Shown piece after piece: positions 24,529 through 36,309 of a stretch of 64,000 nucleotides of DNA; within the stretch, counting starts at the first letter, position 1, and each line of letters opens with the position of its first letter. The DNA is from Guyanagaster necrorhizus. Its lineage: Eukaryota; Basidiomycota; Agaricomycetes; Agaricales; Physalacriaceae. The notes beneath the pieces were generated by a model. The model did no database searches. It was not told the DNA's origin and saw only the letters and a program-made list of their open reading frames with translations. Location of the stretch: positions 304,750 to 368,749 of the forward strand of contig NW_025064894.1 in assembly GCF_019112545.1 (NCBI RefSeq). Direction: 5' to 3'. The translations under genes were made by a program, and so were the position numbers.

Positions 24529-26095
24529 TCGTCTTGCTGAACTGTGTTTTATATAAACATTCTGTATATTTACTCGTATTTTACTCGTGTTGTTGTAGAG
24601 CATGCATACCCCGCTGTCGTTGCCATGGATTCCTTGGAAATACCTACATACCTATATTCTCCTCCTTGAATATACCTCGTTTACCCTCCCTGTCTCTTAG
24701 TTTTTGATTTCATCACCATCATAGTTCAGCAACAGTGAAGATTCCGATCGCAAGATGTCGGCAACATTATGGCACCTGATATCGATAATCGAAGATGGAA
24801 GGAAAGGTTCGAGAGAAAATCTCGTAAGAGGTAGATCATTCTGCGATCGGTGTGGTGATCCATTACGAGAACCGAGTCGTTTAGCTTTTGGAAATAGTAC
24901 AAAAGCCAGCCGTTGACTGACTGCTAGGTGAGTGAGTGGTACAGTCTCTCAAACGTATGCATCATGGTATTTTCGGGGTCATCGTCAGGTTCGGAAATCT
25001 TTCCCCTCAAAATGTTTGGCCCATAACCCCAAAGTACGCTGTATTTTCAATTTACTTTGTCACCCGTCTATTTTCGTTTCCCTAACCGCGTGCCAGTATT
25101 AATTCTGCTATAGTACTGCTAAGACGCATTCCCAAGGCCCACGAGTTTTAAATTGTTCCTGTCAGAATGTACAGGTCCGAATCCTGGTTGAGATTTCTCA
25201 GATTGGCGTGCTGGCATAAAGTAGCCAAAAGACGTCAGAGATAGGGGGACGTGATTCGGAAGCCGGGGAAAATATGTCAAATCCTACAACGGTCCAGGCA
25301 AAGGAAATTGCAAGTCAGGATGAGTTCCCTGATCATATCAAAACGAACCTGAGTCCGAGTATACTCGAATAAGAAGTCCTCGAGTCACTTAAAGGCAAAA
25401 TGGGTATACAACTCTGTTCCGATATCCATGAAGCTCGGTCTTTCCCCCTAGCGACTCAGGCCATCTGTTTACTTCTGCACAAGAGTTCTTTGCGACTACA
25501 CTACCAGTGATGCGAGGAGGATTTTAAATTCTCCGAACTGTCAACCTCCAGTTCGACGCTCGCACTCGCGAGCGGGGAAATGTCCCGGACACAGCCACTA
25601 CCCCAAGCCAACTTTTTTCCTTTGTTATCGGATAGAAAAACGATGAAATATTCGGAGAGCTCCGCATCGATGGTAAGAAAAATCTTCAGTTGTTCCGCTC
25701 CCGTTTGTGAGCAGAATCTGTTTCGGCGATACTCGGGGTTCTTGTGATTTTTTGATAATCTTTTGTAGGAGATGGCAACCCCGTACGTCTGCTTGACTTT
25801 ACTCCGACCCTGTTTAACCTCGCTCAGGCTTAAAAATCGTGTTGATCTATGTGATCTAAACTATTTATTCTTGCACATTTCGAAACGAACATTGCAGCAA
25901 TGACAAGACAAAGACAATATCGCCACAGCGAAGCACTGACTTGGTCTCAGTATACAAAGCCATAAAAGGCCGAGTGGCACGATCACGGGTCCAAACCGCC
26001 GATCCTTTGTCTGACATGGCTACTAGTATTGACCAACGTTACAAGTCTTCTTCAATGCCACCCGGGTGCTCTGCCTATACTCAAACACAGACACC
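24529..26095. other. Intergenic interval
   Basis: About 1.6 kb between the bZIP stop and the transaldolase-like gene. It should contain a terminator on the left and a promoter on the right. No gene, RNA or repeat was recognised. Confidence 0.4.
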
Positions 26096-27853
26096 ATGTC
26101 GCCCCAACTGCATGAAGCTGCAAGGCCTGATCAGCCCGCCATCTCATCAAGACCCGCGTCCCCGGAACCATCATCATCAACTTCCAGCGCCCACGATTCA
26201 TCTTCATCAACATTCCCCACGCGAAGCGCGAAGAATGACGCCCCTGAAAGCAGCAAGAAGCCAGCCGCTGCGAAGCCCAGAATTATTAAAACGCCTCCCA
26301 CTTTGCGAAGATGCCTCATAGAGGCAAATACAGCTGTCATGACGGAAACGGTAGACTTCGAAAGTGTGTTCATACATTACCAGTAATATTTTGATGCGGA
26401 CTTGACCGTGATCGACAGGCCTCTCGTATCACGACCTCGATGGAAGTATACTAAGCCCGGCTCATGTTCTCGACGCGCTAAATTCGCCTTATATTCATTA
26501 CCACCTCTGGGTTGCTGTGAAGATGTCGCTAGATGACCAGTGAGTTGATTATACAGCCGATGAGATCGATGAAAGACTTATTAATTGCCACCTGCAGCGA
26601 TAAACGCCAGATGAAGGCGCCCGACATGCATGCGGCTGTTTTAGAGCGTCTAGTCAGTTTTTTTTGGCGAGGTCTCTGCGATATTTGGGGGGGTTTTGAT
26701 GATTACCCTATAGATCGTTGAACTCGGAAAATCAATGATGGATAGAGCCCCAGGTCCACATATCACCTTTGTCGACCCGCGCTGGCACGGTAGTGCTCCC
26801 ATGATGTTGAGGAATGCCATACGACTGATTGATATGTTCGAGGAAAGCGGATTTAGCAGGGACTCTATCGTCGTCACTGTAAGTGTCATATCGTTATCTA
26901 CGGAGATTGTCTATAGCGAAGACTTCTCACCAGAAGTTTTAAGATCCCTGCAACGGAAGAAGGAATCTTGGCTTCGAATCACCTCGAGCGCAAGTGCCAT
27001 ATTCTTACTAATTTAGACCTTGTTGGAACGCTATCCCACGCAGCGGCTTGTGCCCAGTCTGGAGCGAACCTTGTTTCAATTGCGGTCGGCCCTGTAAGTC
27101 GCGAGAAGATCATAGCTTATACATCCCATGGCGCTGATGCAATAACGCCATTAGCTATTAGATTGGTATGAGGGGAGGCGGAAGGCCAAATATCAGGATA
27201 TCAGAACGCATCCCGGAATTGAGCACATTCAGGCCACTGCCGTGTATTTCAAACTCCACAAACACACCACGAGACTGGTTGGCACAAGCTTTCGAACGGT
27301 AAGCGAATAGTTGATGTCTACCTTCCTCTTTCACTGAAATAACGCATGCATTCAGCTGCAAGAGCTAGGCCCTCTCGGTTGCCTGGACGCTATTGTAATT
27401 TCAAAAGACAACGTTGAACAGTTGAATGGGCGCCCGTTCCCACTCATCCAGTCTGTCCCCAAAACGTCAACTGCGTATACCTATGCAGAAGAGGTACCTA
27501 AAGGTACAGCTTTCAAAGGAAAGAAATCCGAGTTCATTTCGTTTCTCTCTGAGAATGACAGAAGCGCCATCGCTGGGACAATGCACACAACTCTGAGAAA
27601 ACTAAAGATAAAGATGGAGGAGATTGATGAAGAGATTCACAAAGAGCTGTCGAAGCAGCATACATTACGATCTCCAGAGAATGAACCCGAAGTGACTTGG
27701 TTGAAGGAAGAGAACCCTCAGTGCTCGAAGAGCACTGCCGAATCTCCTGAAAAATCTGACCGCACCAGTGACAAGGAGACCGAGAGCACCGAGGAAGACG
27801 AGGGACACGGCAAAGGAGAACAAGACCCAAGAAGACAGGAACCCCAATATTGA
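26096..27853 (+). CDS. Divergent transaldolase-like protein with charged C-terminal tail
   Basis: Related to pentose-phosphate transaldolase, which moves a dihydroxyacetone unit through a Schiff-base lysine. A Ser/Pro-rich N-terminus (SPEPSSSTSSAHD) precedes the fold: TVDFES/LSYHDLDGSILSPAHVL across intron 26364-26418, then IVELGKSMMDRAPGPHI, FEESGFSRDSIVVT, RSFKIPATEEGILASN with the likely Schiff-base Lys, LSHAAACAQSGANLVSIAVG, RTHPGIEHIQATAVYFKL, TRLVGTSFRT and LQELGPLGCLDAIVIS. These strand blocks match the family in order. The DATTNP motif expected early in the barrel reads DGSILSP, so key substrate-binding residues are missing. A roughly 110-residue Glu/Lys/Ser-rich tail follows (for example ESPEKSDRTSDKETE). 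One assumed intron after AIRLV is very short, about 31 nt. Probably an altered or lost activity rather than a housekeeping transaldolase. Confidence 0.75.
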
Positions 27854-28982
27854 ATCGAAGGACCGGCAAGAACAGTCGAGGCTGTAGATTGCTTTTGATA
27901 TTGCTGGTACTGAGATGTATCAACGGGAAATTTTGAAGTAGTGAATATAAATAAAGCCTATGAATAAATACCATTATTTAATCAATGCTAGGTCCGCAAA
28001 ATCAACGGATTGCGTCCAAATTTATTCACTCTTACAACGGAGTCAGGTACAGGGAAAGTGGATTGGACATAACTATGGTTCTCGTTGCGAGGATCGAAAT
28101 AATAACACCGAAAGTGAGAAAGTGAGAGCTGGGCGAGCCGCCCGGCACTGTCATTGGGATTTTGCAACACCTAATCAATTGAACACTTCTCCCGTTGAGG
28201 TGATAATCACAAAGTTTAGAAATGTGGAGTGACAGAGATGATTATAAGGCGATGCAACGGCCACATGAGGCTTACGAAGGACAATCGAATGCCAGAGAGT
28301 GGCAACTCATATCCATGGACATGAATTCCAGATCGCCGTTCATGTTGTCTATCTCTTGCCGGATCGTACCGAAGTTAAGATAGGATGATACGGACGTTTT
28401 ATTGATATGGATGGGAACGCGCCTTTATGACGCTCAAAGAACAGAACAACAGTGGAAAGTGATGGCCGCTTGTCCCAATAGGCGCCGTATGACGTTTTCT
28501 CTGGGTTTGTTGGCTATTAAGTTGAACGTCGCCGAAACAGACTCGCCGAGGGTCGAGGGAAGCCATACACTCGGAGAATACCGAGAGACAATTGTAGCGG
28601 TACTGTGGGTCGGTCGACACAGCGATTGTACCAGCTGACCGAGGTGAGGCGGCGCTAGAGTCAAACTTTGGGGCTATCATTAATTTGCCTGTTCTGCGTG
28701 GACCAAATGACCATTAGTACGGAGAGATCGTTCCAGGAATTCTAAAAATATAGAACCCTTCACTGAATGAAATGCAGGTGGAGGCGGTCCAACTAAAGGC
28801 GGACCCATTTTCACATTGATAGTAATAAATGAGTGTTCTGGTTCAGAACAATGAACTTGGTCCCAGCCGTATAAGAATATAACGCGGGAGTCTTGTCTGA
28901 CAGATAAGGCCTTCTTGGTTCGCGTTACCAAAGCTGGGCTTGAAAGTACTCACGAAGACACGGTGACGGTCATATGATTGCA
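27854..28982. other. Convergent intergenic spacer
   Basis: About 1.1 kb between the 3' ends of the transaldolase-like gene (plus) and PIG-F (minus). Short frames only; no recognisable gene, RNA or repeat. Confidence 0.4.
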
Positions 28983-30108
28983 TTAAACAGCTTTCTGTCG
29001 CTGACTTTGAATACTCTCTATCGCCAGAGATGTAACTGCGCTAGCTGTAAGTGCACCTATGGATGCCAAGATGTACCCTGCCAAGGCTCCAAAGGCAGGT
29101 GTTAACGGCCATGACTGATCATGGATGTTCAGATACAGAAATACAACCGATCGAGAAAGACAAACGCGCCTGCCATGGCCGATCCCAGTCGAGCGCGATG
29201 GGGACTGCACCGAGCCAACAGCCGACGATTGAGCCTACAGCAGGGTAGACGATGGCTCGCTCTACAGGCGTCCTTACGCTATCTCGGCCTCAGAACATCA
29301 TTGTCGGTGGTAGATGACGAGACTCACGAAAACTCGGCGAAAAGCCTGACCCAAGTCATCCTAACGACCAGGGACTCTGTATCAGAAGATAGCGTGGGTG
29401 GTCCATAGGTATAGGCGGGCGTAAAGATGACGAGAATTGACAAGAAAAGCGCTAGAAGATAGGTCTGTAACGAGTGGCTTGATGCCAAAGTCATATTGTG
29501 ATGCGAAATCGAGAACAAAATATAAAAAAACCTCAAGAGCGGAGACCCGAAAAGTACGAGTACGGCGTGTAATATGGCGGAGCTTGCGAGGGTCAGTGCC
29601 CACGCATTTCTGAGTGCCTGGTCAAAAAAAATAAGGTGATGTGCATCAGATGAACAATGCAACAGGCACTTACAGAAAGTTTACGGCTATTAAATGCCGC
29701 CTTCTGTACACGAGTATCGTCGCCAAATCCCGTCGAGGTATAGTCGAACCACCAATCTCTGATCCAGCCTCCCCACCAGCCCTGCAACACGACACTGCCA
29801 GCACACATACACGCGACCGTCATTGCTGGACTGATGGTCAGGGCCTCCAGAAAAGGATGCTGAGGCCTGTCACGCGACGTCAACTGGCTGATATCGATAC
29901 TCCGTTGCGCCAACTCCGAGAGTATCTTTGTCCGCGGCAGAAAAAATGCGGTGAAGAGAAGTAATGTCGTGTGGACACCGACGACAGAGGTGTACCGAGC
30001 GAAAGGGAAAAATCCGACCTCGTTCCTTGGTACGCCACCGCTGTCTGGAACGTCGCTTGCGCCGTCGGGAGCCTTTTTTGCTGTCTTGGTTTTCTTTTTG
30101 GGCATCAT
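28983..30108 (-). CDS. GPI11: GPI biosynthesis protein PIG-F/GPI11
   Basis: Multi-pass ER membrane protein that partners the GPI ethanolamine-phosphate transferases, attaching the phosphoethanolamine that links proteins to GPI anchors. Start [16 protein letters not shown] gives a lysine-rich cytosolic N-terminus, followed by [78 protein letters not shown] and the family signature [19 protein letters not shown]. The next exon gives [18 protein letters not shown] and ends SQRQKAV. The junction after DWDRPWQ (29115-29169) fits only a GC-AG intron. The phase of the intron before the [11 protein letters not shown] exon was not settled. GATAA motifs lie just upstream of the start. Confidence 0.85.
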
Positions 30109-32634
30109 GGGTGAGGGTAAGAGATTAAATTAAAAATGGTGAGATAAGATGACGTGTAATGATCAGATAAGATAAATCTTTTGGTGTCATTTTGCTTGCG
30201 TTAGTCTTTGTTTTCCTGTTCCCAAATCGTTTTCTGGCTCGGTGGTTATCTATGCACCGCCCGTCGACTACGAATATGGGTCTGTTATTGTCAAAGGGCC
30301 GCAGGGTTCCATCAGAAGGACTGTCATTGCTGCTCATTAATGTGATTCAAATTCCCCGTTTTTTTTTTCATTACTCCCGCTGGTATGCTCGTACACGGTA
30401 TTCGCTGATTGCGGTTGGAGGCTTTTCCAAGCTGTCACTACTGCCCCGAAGGTCCCCGTTTGTTTGCCGCTGGAATAACAGGAAACGCCGACGATCGAAC
30501 ATGGAATCAGATGGTTCTGCGAGCATCGCCTAATCAACAAACCTTGCTGACTGACCTGCATCAGGCTGTCCCCAAAGTCCACTTCTCCCAAATCCGACGA
30601 AACTGCGGTGCCGCGACTTCTTTCCAAAAAATAGGCCCCCCTCGAAAAATAGCCCAATCGCCGGGGGCCACCGATAGCGTTCATTGTGTACCCCGGTACC
30701 CTCTTCGAGCTTCTTTCGATATCGCGGCCATTCAAAAAGTCGCCTCGAACGTTCGGCGATAATTGTTCTTCGACGTCTATTTGATCTATGGAGACTCTTC
30801 CTACCCCGTCGTGGGATAAACCCATGATCTCAATCTTTGTTTATAATGATGTTAACAGAGCGGCCAGCGCGCTATTCATCTTCAATCTTTTGCGGAGCAT
30901 TCCCACAGGGTGGGTCCAGCATCCACTTCTAGTTGCAATGTTTCACCGAGACTTAATTCAGGTAACGTTCGTCCGAAACTTCGTCCCGGAATGTGGCTGG
31001 TCATCAGCATTCCCTCTACCCAATCACTCCAACTTGCAAGAATGCAATCAAAACACTATAATGGTCAACATGTTTGTCTGTATCCTGCCAGGAGTTTACA
31101 ATGCTGCGAAATGTCCGTACCTGATGTTCGTCGCTAGTCTGTCTTCTTCGCTGTCGACGAAAATCCCTCCTAGTCCGGAGTTAACCGCCCAAATATCAAG
31201 GAAGCTATAGACGAAACGCAAAGCCCGTCTTGCGGGACTCTATCTTACTGCGGTCTCGGAATTCGCCCCCAAAGTCTGGTGACACGGGGTGTCTGGCCGA
31301 GACTACGCTTTTCGTATACACGGATCTTGCAACACCATTCATGGGTTTCAAGATTCTTGCTTGTGCAACGATCTTGTTGAGTAGTGAGTAGGGCTTAGGC
31401 GTGGCGCCAATACCTACTAGTCTTGTCGATCTATTTCCGGAATACCCGATAAAGGCACCGTGCTTGACGGCAAAAGTTGTTGCTATCAGGTACAGACAGG
31501 TTCAACTCCAGATTTACTTCAAAATAGGCGATGGGAATGCAGCGAAAACAACGCTTCTAGGGCCTGTGGTGCCAAGATGGTCATATATAGGACCTCACCG
31601 TTTCGAACAATACAAGGCAAGGTTATGCAAATTCCACAGTATTCGTGGGCATTGATGGGTTTTTTCCTGGGGTTGTGGCGCAGATTCGATCAGTTCGGTG
31701 ATTGTAGCCACATATTCGACTACGGCTACGGTTGATTACAATCCAGGGTACGCGTCCGTGTAAGTAAGTGAGTATGAATCCTATGCATGTGCCTTGTGTT
31801 GCTAGGTGCTTTGTTAGCCAGGATGCTATATTTCGGACGATTGCTGTTCATTTGTTTCAGCGGGTCATCTGCGGGTATGGGGGCCTCTGGCCTGATGATA
31901 TCCTTGCGGATTCCATCAATCAACCAACGGGCAACCTGGTCTCGTGGCTGTGGATACCTGCCAATTCCAAAAGGCTGGCTGTTCTGCCGCCGGTTTAGCA
32001 CATCGCCGCGTTCCTAGATAAGTATCCTGCTCGCATTCCTCTCATTGGCACCATTCAAGATGAAGAAGCATGTCGGTGTTCTCCTTGATGGCGCTAGACT
32101 TGATCGAGGAACGTCATCGGGCCTCAACTACTAATTCCAAGTAAATGATGATGCATCGTCGCTCATACCGGACAGAACTGGGCTCTAGTGATCCAAGCTT
32201 CTGCCGCCGTTCAATAGAAAGCGAAACAAAGAGCGCGGATTCCAAGGAGAAGAGTGTCGGAGTATTTTGGCGTGTGGAGCAGGCATAATTATCTGACCCA
32301 TTGGCGTTCGTGGGGACGTCCAGGACATTTGGCTTACCATCGACGGACAAGAACCGTCCGAAATCATTCTTCTTTGCATTGCCTGTTAAGCCCTGGTCTC
32401 ATACGCCCGGTAAAATCGATATCCAAATTATCGCCGTCTGATCACTGGCCAGATATCACGCATTCTCAAACTCCATTTCCACATGCGCGGTCTCATGATA
32501 CTGGTATTCGAGACCAGATTATACAGAGAGATACGGACTATTTGACAATATGAAACTATACGAAGACGCTAGGGCTACGGTGCTAGACACTTAAGGAAGT
32601 AAAACTTCGGAATCAGATGTGGTGGAGTAGACCC
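30109..32634. other. Intergenic interval with weak coding-like frames
   Basis: About 2.5 kb. The left edge (30143-30174) is the PIG-F promoter, with three GATAA motifs and a TGACGT. A plus-strand signal-peptide-like start MGFKILACATILLS near 31340 precedes a short frame containing LVDLFPEYPIKAPCLTAK (31401-31655), but no family fits and no continuation was found. A 162-codon minus frame at 30337-30825 also lacks any motif. Confidence 0.4.
30143..30174 (+). promoter_or_regulatory. GATAA triplet and CRE-like half-site upstream of PIG-F
   Basis: Three GATAA pentamers begin at 30143, 30166 and 30171, with TGACGT at 30150-30155, all 35-66 nt upstream of the PIG-F start codon (minus strand). They are candidate GATA-factor and bZIP/CREB sites by sequence match only. 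Confidence 0.3.
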
Positions 32635-34085
32635 TCACTCGGCGCAATTGGCGCTGAGTTGAACATCATGAAGTCTGAAATAATTCCCAACAGTACCATA
32701 ACTGGGCGGACCCGGGGACAAGGACACAGTTGAGGAATCAGTCCATCGACTGCCTTTCACCGGCGATGCGAGTGGCACCCCTCGTCCACCACTTTTCTTT
32801 GGTCTTTCTGAACCTGAAGGAGAGTCATCGGACTTCGTGTTGTATACCGGACTTTGGCTAGTACTGTTGCCGTTGACAAAACGTTCCATTCGGATGGGTT
32901 CTCGACGGCGGTTTCGCGGAGCGGGCATTCGTCGATGGTATGTATAGGCGAGAAGATAAGAGAAGGTTGAAGGGAGCAGATAGAAAAAAAGAATAGAAAG
33001 AACTTCGCTGGAGGCGTGCTTTGACCAAGCGTTAACGCATTCTGGGGTACAAGTAAGATGAGGTGAGATACGATGTAACAAGAGGACACGTACGTCTTTG
33101 GGCGTCCTCTACGTAGAGAATCGGTTGTCTCGGCCATGCGCTACCCCGCTGTTCAATTGAAAGATGAGACCCTTCAACTGAAAAGAAGGAGTTGCATAGC
33201 GTACAAAGAGCGACTTTACGTCAAGAGCACCTCTGGAAGACAATGATATGCATTCCTCAATGATATCATCCTGGGGTTTCTCAGAAGACAGAGTAAAGGC
33301 CAGAAGAATAGCTTACCGCGAAGGCAAAATATGCGATAGCATCGAGAACGCCGACGGCGGCCAACAACACGGCAGAAAGAAAGGCCAGGTCCACATATAT
33401 TCGTACAAGCGTAAGCTGCCGCTAATGTACCACGCTGAAAGTTGACGTGGGTACATGAACCGGAACTCAGAAGACTCACCGTGACGGAGCTCACGATGCC
33501 AAAGATTTCTATCAGGCAGGCTGCGAAAAATACCACGCCCAGCGTGATCGATACTCTGCCCAGCTTCATGGCCTCGTCTAAAATTGCCGAGTGTCAGGGG
33601 AAATAGTGACACAAGACCATTCTATCACTCAACGGCTGTTATCAACATCAGCATCATGAAAAGCGTTCAGCTGAGATGCCGAGTTGAGGAGAGTATGGTT
33701 CACTTTAGGCAGGCACGTACTATTCTATGAAGCAAACCCAGTCACGCGATGGCCAACTGAAGGCGACACACATACGAGTAGGAGAACCTGAAAAAGTTGA
33801 TGACGGTGACTGGCGTAGCCCACGATTAGGAATCGGCTGGACCATCGAGAGAGAGAGCTTGCTGGACGTACCAGCCATTACCGGCCATCTCGTTGATTCA
33901 ATGTCATAGGCTTGTGAAAAGAAACGGCCGGGCCGTCCGGATCGCATTTGTGGTCTTCCAGAGTAGAACTGGTCATAAATAGGACCAGGATTAAGATTAT
34001 CATCTTCCAAGCGCATGGTATTATTTCCTCCCGAATAAGAAAACAAGCACTAACCATAAAGTTGCAACGGGGGCGGGCGGATCAT
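32635..34085 (-). CDS. Multi-pass membrane protein, paralog of the divergent neighbour
   Basis: Unnamed fungal integral membrane protein; function unknown. The minus strand gives an N-terminal exon MIRPPPLQLYDDNLNPGPIY and FYSGRPQMRSGRPGRFF, then hydrophobic segments: FQVLLLVCVAFSW, VSITLGVVFFAACLIEIFGI, LVRIYVDLAFLSAVLLAAVG and VLSILFFYLLPSTFSYLLAY. A basic, Ser-rich cytosolic tail follows (YHRRMPAPRNRRREPIRMER, ERPKKSGGRGVP) with stop at 32635. Exons join for example as RGRPKT/QCVNAWSKHA. The block IRIY plus a long hydrophobic stretch, and the C-x-x-A-W motif before the last membrane helix, match the plus-strand gene at 34531. The start is uncertain: an upstream ATG at 34151 (MAYLEPAAQ) does not splice in frame. 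Four membrane segments are likely. Confidence 0.6.
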
Positions 34086-34530
34086 GTTCTAAAAAGCGGG
34101 AGAAATGGAACAAATTTCTCTACCTTGGGCTGCGGGTTCTAAATAAGCCATTGCGAGCGGTGCTGGTGCTATGAAGATGACGATCAGTTAATACGCCGAA
34201 CGACGGAGGAAATCATTGATACCCTTGCTCAATGCTGCGCATGTTGCCCATCACCAAGCGGAACGAGCACACCTTGTCGATAACCACCGCAGCACTGATT
34301 TCCAGTACACAGCTCGCTTTCGCTATGCGACCAGCGGCAGTGACCCAGGAAACAACAACTGATCGCTAAAAAAAGACAGTTCACGTGTTGCGGAGATCGC
34401 GGCTAAAGACAAACAAAGACAACCTTGCTTAGCGGGTCGTCCACCGCCATTAGAGCCTCTTGCCTCTATACAGCCATCTTCCCCTTTCATACCTGCTTTT
34501 TTTCATACTTTTCTCTTTCGTTGCTAGTTA
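34086..34530. promoter_or_regulatory. Shared promoter region of divergent membrane-protein genes
   Basis: About 450 nt between the start codons of two divergently transcribed related genes. No TATA box or repeated motif stood out. It is called only from gene orientation. Confidence 0.4.
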
Positions 34531-36072
34531 ATGATGAGTTATAGGCCACCTCCACCTCAAGGTATGTCTTCTTTACGTTAAATGGGTACTCACGCTTATC
34601 CGGACATGTAGGCATGTGAACAGTTTTGGCCGCGGTTACGTCCATCTTACCCTTTCATTAATGCATAGGAGCCCCGCCGTCGTATGCGTTTGTTACACGG
34701 GTGTATCAACGCAATCTTCGGCCTGTGGTGCTGATATGTACGTGAATCTCAATTACATGAGGACGGGGTTGTTGATGAATCTTGAACAGGCGCTTTCCTG
34801 AGTGCCCTGTGGGCATTATTCTCGTATGTTTCCCTCTTCTGCTGTTACGCAATTTTCGGTACTGACGAAGCTCATTTAATAGTGCTGTTCGTAGCATGCT
34901 TCTGTTTGTTTACTGAAGAGTTGCTGAACGAAATGACATACAGATTGGAAACTTTAGAAGCATCTCAGTAGCAAAAGACCGTAAGTCTTGGTCTTTTCTT
35001 CATTTAATGTATCTTAATCGTCCTTAGAGGGGTTCGGGACACTGGTCACTTTTGGCATTGTGTTAGGAGTTCTTCATATAGGAGTTTTCGTATGTGAAGT
35101 GCGTTTCGTTCAAGCTTAATTGTGAAAGAAGCGCACTGACGTGGCTTTTCAGCTGTTTGGAATGTTTGCAGCCTATACTGTGTGCAGTTTCCCCTGCTAT
35201 TTTTACGTCTTCGAATTAATATACTGTTCATAGCAACGGCTCCCACTCATCCGGATATACGCCTTTGTCTCTGTTCTGGCGACAATTCTTGTTTTTGCTG
35301 CTGGACTGGTTCAGATTATAATTCACTTTAGTCTCAAGGCATGTGTAGCTTTATCATGATGTAGCACGAACGCTGACTCGCAGCAGAATGATATAATCAA
35401 TGAGTGCACTAAATCTTCTACCAATGAGGACGTCCTCTATTATCCATTTGGATTCTTGGGTCCAGTATCTCACGATACTCTTACTCCAGCTGAGGCGAGG
35501 GAATGTATGTTAAGTAGACCATTCTGTGTTTCGCCTGTGCTTATACTGTTCCAGGGTGCAGTGATGCGTGGGACCACGACTCTTGGGCCGACGTTGTCTC
35601 TCTTATTATCACGTTGAGTGCGTATCATTTAATGTTATGCTCTGTGCTTTGCTCATGGTGTTCAGTTCTTGCCGGCATGTTCAATGCGCTAGCGTTTGCC
35701 TATTACCGCCAGGCTTTAGATCCTTCAAGTGTTGCTAATGCCATGCGTGCTCCGTCCAACCAAGTGCGCGCATCCGCCTTCCCTGCGCATTACAACCCGC
35801 CATACAATGCTTCCGTGCCGAACTTGGGATACGGCTACAACATGCCATACGCAGGAGGTCCATTCCAGTCCGCACCTGCATACGCGCCGCCACCCGGGCC
35901 TCCGCCTCACATGGATGACGGCAAGCTTCCTGGATATGTTGGAGGCGATGGCAAAGGAGCATTTGCCGCAGAAAAGGACGACAATCCCTTTGCCGACTTT
36001 GATGATGGTCCCAGTAGAAGGACTGCTGAGAGAGATGTCACGGATTCGAGTCCCCGGAATACCTTTCACTAA
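34531..36072 (+). CDS. Multi-pass membrane protein with proline-rich acidic tail
   Basis: Integral membrane protein of unknown function. Start MMSYRPPPPQ at 34531, an intron, then GAPPSYAFVTRVYQRNLR and membrane segments AFLSALWALFSYVSLFC, VLFVACFCLFTEELL, GTLVTFGIVLGVLHIG, LIRIYAFVSVLATILVFAAG and VSLIITLILAGMFNALAFAY. Between the last two is an extracellular-type loop NECTKSSTNEDVLYYPFG with CSDAWDHDSWAD. The C-terminal cytosolic tail is rich in Pro, Tyr, Gly and Asp (YGYNMPYAGGPFQSAP, PPPGPPPHMDDGK, DNPFADFDD) and ends SSPRNTFH. NPF is an endocytic adaptor-type motif, so trafficking signals are possible. Several exon junctions in 34950-35250 are unresolved. It resembles the gene on its left in helix order and the CxxAW block. 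Confidence 0.65.
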
Positions 36073-36309
36073 GAGGGCGTATACATGAACTGTTGTATTG
36101 ATTGGATTTGTTCAATTTGCTTGATGTAAATTACTACGCTTATGGCGATGCGATTAACGCTTCTTGGACAGTACTTGTATTAATGAATTGAATGTACCTA
36201 CTACCCATCAGAAAATACTTGAGTAGGTATTGTCCGTTGTTCATGGAGGAGAATACGGTAACGCGTGACTGCGCCTGGGCTTGTTTTCCATCAACCATTA
36301 TTCCCTGTC

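Noticed and set aside
31490..31520. tRNA B-box-like GGTTCAACTCC
   Set aside because: The flanks do not form a T-arm stem, and no matching A box or acceptor stem was seen.
31340..31735. Short secreted-protein-like frame on the plus strand
   Set aside because: The signal-like start and the downstream frame do not splice into a complete product and match no family I know.
34149..34151. Upstream start MAYLEPAAQ for the minus-strand membrane protein
   Set aside because: It resembles the first exon of the divergent paralog (MMSYRPPPPQ), but its donor phase does not match the next exon, so the ATG at 34085 was preferred.
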